Positions 61,679 through 64,000 of a stretch of 64,000 bases of DNA are shown here, piece after piece. The notes beneath the pieces were generated by a model. That model searched no databases. It was not told the origin of the DNA and saw only the letters and a program-made list of their open reading frames with translations. The position numbers were made by a program, and so were the translations under genes. Position 1 is the stretch's first letter, and every line of letters starts with the position of its first letter. The DNA lies in assembly GCA_963210315.1 (NCBI GenBank), contig OY723280.1, forward strand, positions 1,364,001 to 1,428,000, given 5' to 3'. This DNA comes from Rhynchopus euleeides. Its lineage: Eukaryota; Euglenozoa; Diplonemea; Diplonemida; Diplonemidae.

Positions 61679-64000
61679 ATACTCCCCTACCAAAATCCCC
61701 CAACCCTCCGAGACTGCTGGTTATGCTGCTTCCCCTGCGATCCCTCCCGCAACCCCCGTTCCCCCGCAACCCGCGCCCTGAGAATAAAAAGTTCGAAATC
61801 GTTCAAGTTTCTTTTCTGTCTGAAGTCCCCGCCATCAACCGCGTGCGGGAGGGCCGAACGTTGTCGCAAAAAAAAATGGGGTGCGAAATATCTGGCTGTC
61901 TTCCGCAGAGAAGGCAAAATAAAAAGCCTTCTCAAAAGGCATGCCCACAACACACGTGTCACCCCACAGCACAGCCAGTCAGTCGGCCCGCCTCCGTACA
62001 GAACTGGGTATGCCTTCCCAAGTACACCTTGAGGCTGTTTGGCTGGTGGTGTGAGAGATAGCTGTATCTTTCTGACTCGTGTCTTCCCACCTACCCCGAT
62101 AGCCTGGGGTGAGGATGCTTGGGAATCTGCGAGAGCCAGTGCCGCACCCGCACCCCACAGAATTAGAAAATCGCCTTCTGACAAGCAGAGCGTGTACGCC
62201 GCAGTCTAGTGGTCACGCCAGGCTGGGCCCACATGGTGCTCTGCGCGAAGCCTTGCAACATGTTGTCAAGAAATGAAACCAAAACTCTAAAAAAAACAAC
62301 TCGAAACTGTGTCTTTTCGCCGGAAAAAAAACAGTGCGTTTTTGGCACCGTTATATTTTGAATGATCCACAACTCTCACCCCCCACCCCCACCCCCCCTG
62401 CAAACCACACCCCTCAGTCAAGTCAGTTGTGCAGTGCGCCAGTTCAGGTGCCTCCTTTTTCACGGGAAAAGCGAAGGCAACGCCTTCGCCTCCTGACCAC
62501 CTCTTCCCCAGTATATTGAGTTTGCCGTTCATTTTTTTTGGAGAAGCGGGGTGGGGCGGGAGGCAGAGGGGTGGGGGCCCACGGTGCCTCTGTGCGCGCC
62601 CTGTCGGTCTGGACCTGTGGTGGCTACCGCAGCAGGTTCTGCTTCTTCAGAGCCAAAACCCCAGCCCCCCACACCTCTTCCCCCCCACCCCCCCTTCTCC
62701 CAGGATGCTGAGTTTGCCGTACTGTTTTGAAGTCAATCGCCCCGTCATACCCCCCCACCCAATACACGCCCTCTACGCCGACCTGACAATTCACAAAACC
62801 ATTATTTTGTACGAAGAAGGAAATGTTCAGCGAGAGAGGAGGGGGGGGTGCGATGTGGGTTTGCGGGTTTGTGGTGCGATAGTGGATACTGTTCTGGCAG
62901 TGGTGTCAACCGAATTGCGTCCCAAACTGCACACACCCCCTCCCATTCCCACATGTCTCTCTGCGCAGCCTGATTCTGCATCTGTGTTTCGGAAACACGG
63001 ATGCGGGTTTGCGGGTTTGCGGCTGTTGTGTGAGAATCAAAGAAAGAGTTCTGCCAAAAAAAAGTGGACAAGAAACAGCAGCTGCGTGAATCCAAACAGA
63101 ATTGAAAACCATAACTCCAAACTGTCCAACAAAATGCCCCGCAAGCCTTGTCAGGTTCTGCCGCGGTTGCGGTCGAGGTGGTGGGTGAGTGCTTCCCGGA
63201 ATTGGGGAGGGGCTGGCTGAGTGTATATCGCAGCACTGAGGCCTTGCGGCGCTGCACTGCTCCCAACGAAGACAATTTTTAAGGACGAGGATCAACCCGC
63301 AGCAAAGGAGGTCACAGAAGAAGCAGCCTCTCCCTGACAGGGGGGGTGCTGCTCAGAGCACCGCCAGAAATAGTTCAAATCATGGTTCAATAAACCCCCC
63401 GACCTCAATGCCCTGTTGCCTCACCACCGACTCACCCACACCGTGTGCGGAAGAATCTGTGGGCAATCCTTATTTTTTTTCACTTCGTATCTTTCTTGTT
63501 TTGTACAACGTCATGTTTTTTTCTCTCTTCTTGCTCATTTCACCAGCCTCTTGTGGGCTTTGGGTGTCCTGTAGCCTCTTGTGGGCTGTGGGTGTCCTCT
63601 TTCTGTTTTTTCGCGAGAGTAAAATCTCTCTCTCTCTCTTGGGCATTGCAATCAGTGCAAAAACTTCTGCAGCAAGACCATTTACCACCCTCTCTCTCTC
63701 TCTCTCTCGACCCCAGTCTCTATCCCGTGCGCGGGTACATACTGGCCATATACATTGGGTGGTTCTCGCATGTTCGAAGCTTGGCGAAATATTGTACAGC
63801 CGGGGTTTGCAGGTCTGCAGCGTGCTCTCGCTTCAGATCATGTTGCAGGTGTCGACACACACGTTCGGAGCCGAACCCTTCATCTGGATGACCGCCCGAT
63901 CGTGATTCTTCAGGTTCCGCCAGTTCTAACCTGTCCCAAAACGTGGCCTTCCTATCTCAGTGACTGGGAGGTCCTCATATTTGTCGGACAGGGTTCGGCA
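61679..64000. other. No gene confirmed
   Basis: One long plus-strand frame (62429-63220, 263 codons) lacks protein-like composition and domains and is not called. GGGTTTGCGGGTTTG occurs at ~62855 and ~62996. (CT)n microsatellites lie at ~63628 and ~63690. Confidence 0.4.

Noticed and set aside
62429..63220. 263-codon plus-strand frame
   Set aside because: Composition follows C-rich DNA, with no domain, no conserved motif and strong competing frames.

Overview
The window looks like nuclear DNA from a repeat-rich unicellular eukaryote. The host-type genes have spliceosomal introns that mostly open with GTATG and close with CAG or CACAG. Coding regions are GC-rich, and the spaces between them are full of long C or G homopolymers. 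A chromerid-like alveolate (Chromera velia would fit the gene spacing and transposon load) is my best guess, but that is inference; no marker gene fixes the lineage. There are no bacterial features, no CRISPR array and no complete RNA gene.

Layout. Positions 1-26,000 are almost entirely mobile DNA: an element at TA sites with ~250-bp inverted ends (2.8-4.1 kb), a SINE-like insert, a 3-kb element with CACGG ends carrying a frameshifted C2H2 zinc-finger protein (5.9-8.9 kb), a long non-LTR retrotransposon on the minus strand (9.2-16.3 kb), an intact hAT transposase gene (16.5-19.4 kb), and smaller inverted-repeat elements. From 26 to 56.4 kb there are seven host-type genes, all on the plus strand: an NXPE/PC-esterase-like type II membrane protein, a coiled-coil protein, a polyQ/CCCH/pseudokinase protein, a CCCH protein with a possible glycosyltransferase-like part, a second coiled-coil protein, a guanidino-kinase homologue lacking its catalytic residues, and a Cys/His-cluster protein. 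Transposons sit between them. From 56.4 to 64 kb only mobile elements are recognisable, including two non-autonomous hAT elements with exact 8-bp target duplications.

Points of most interest: (1) the retrotransposon's ORF1 and ORF2 share one reading frame, separated by a single UAG that is followed 13 nt later by a predicted hairpin. The polyprotein joins a coiled-coil ORF1 ending in a PCNA-binding-like motif to OTU protease, endonuclease, reverse transcriptase and RNase H domains. (2) Exon phases join a polyQ/CCCH protein to a pseudokinase that has lost all the usual catalytic motifs. (3) A guanidino-kinase paralogue has lost its catalytic residues. (4) Three elements with CACGG ends have ends built from short palindromic words. 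(5) A SINE-like family has C-rich target duplications, and one copy is split by a MITE whose empty site can be read from a sister copy. (6) An 18S rRNA fragment abuts a transposon end.

All gene structures come from reading frames and splice phase alone; the 5' ends of several genes are uncertain.
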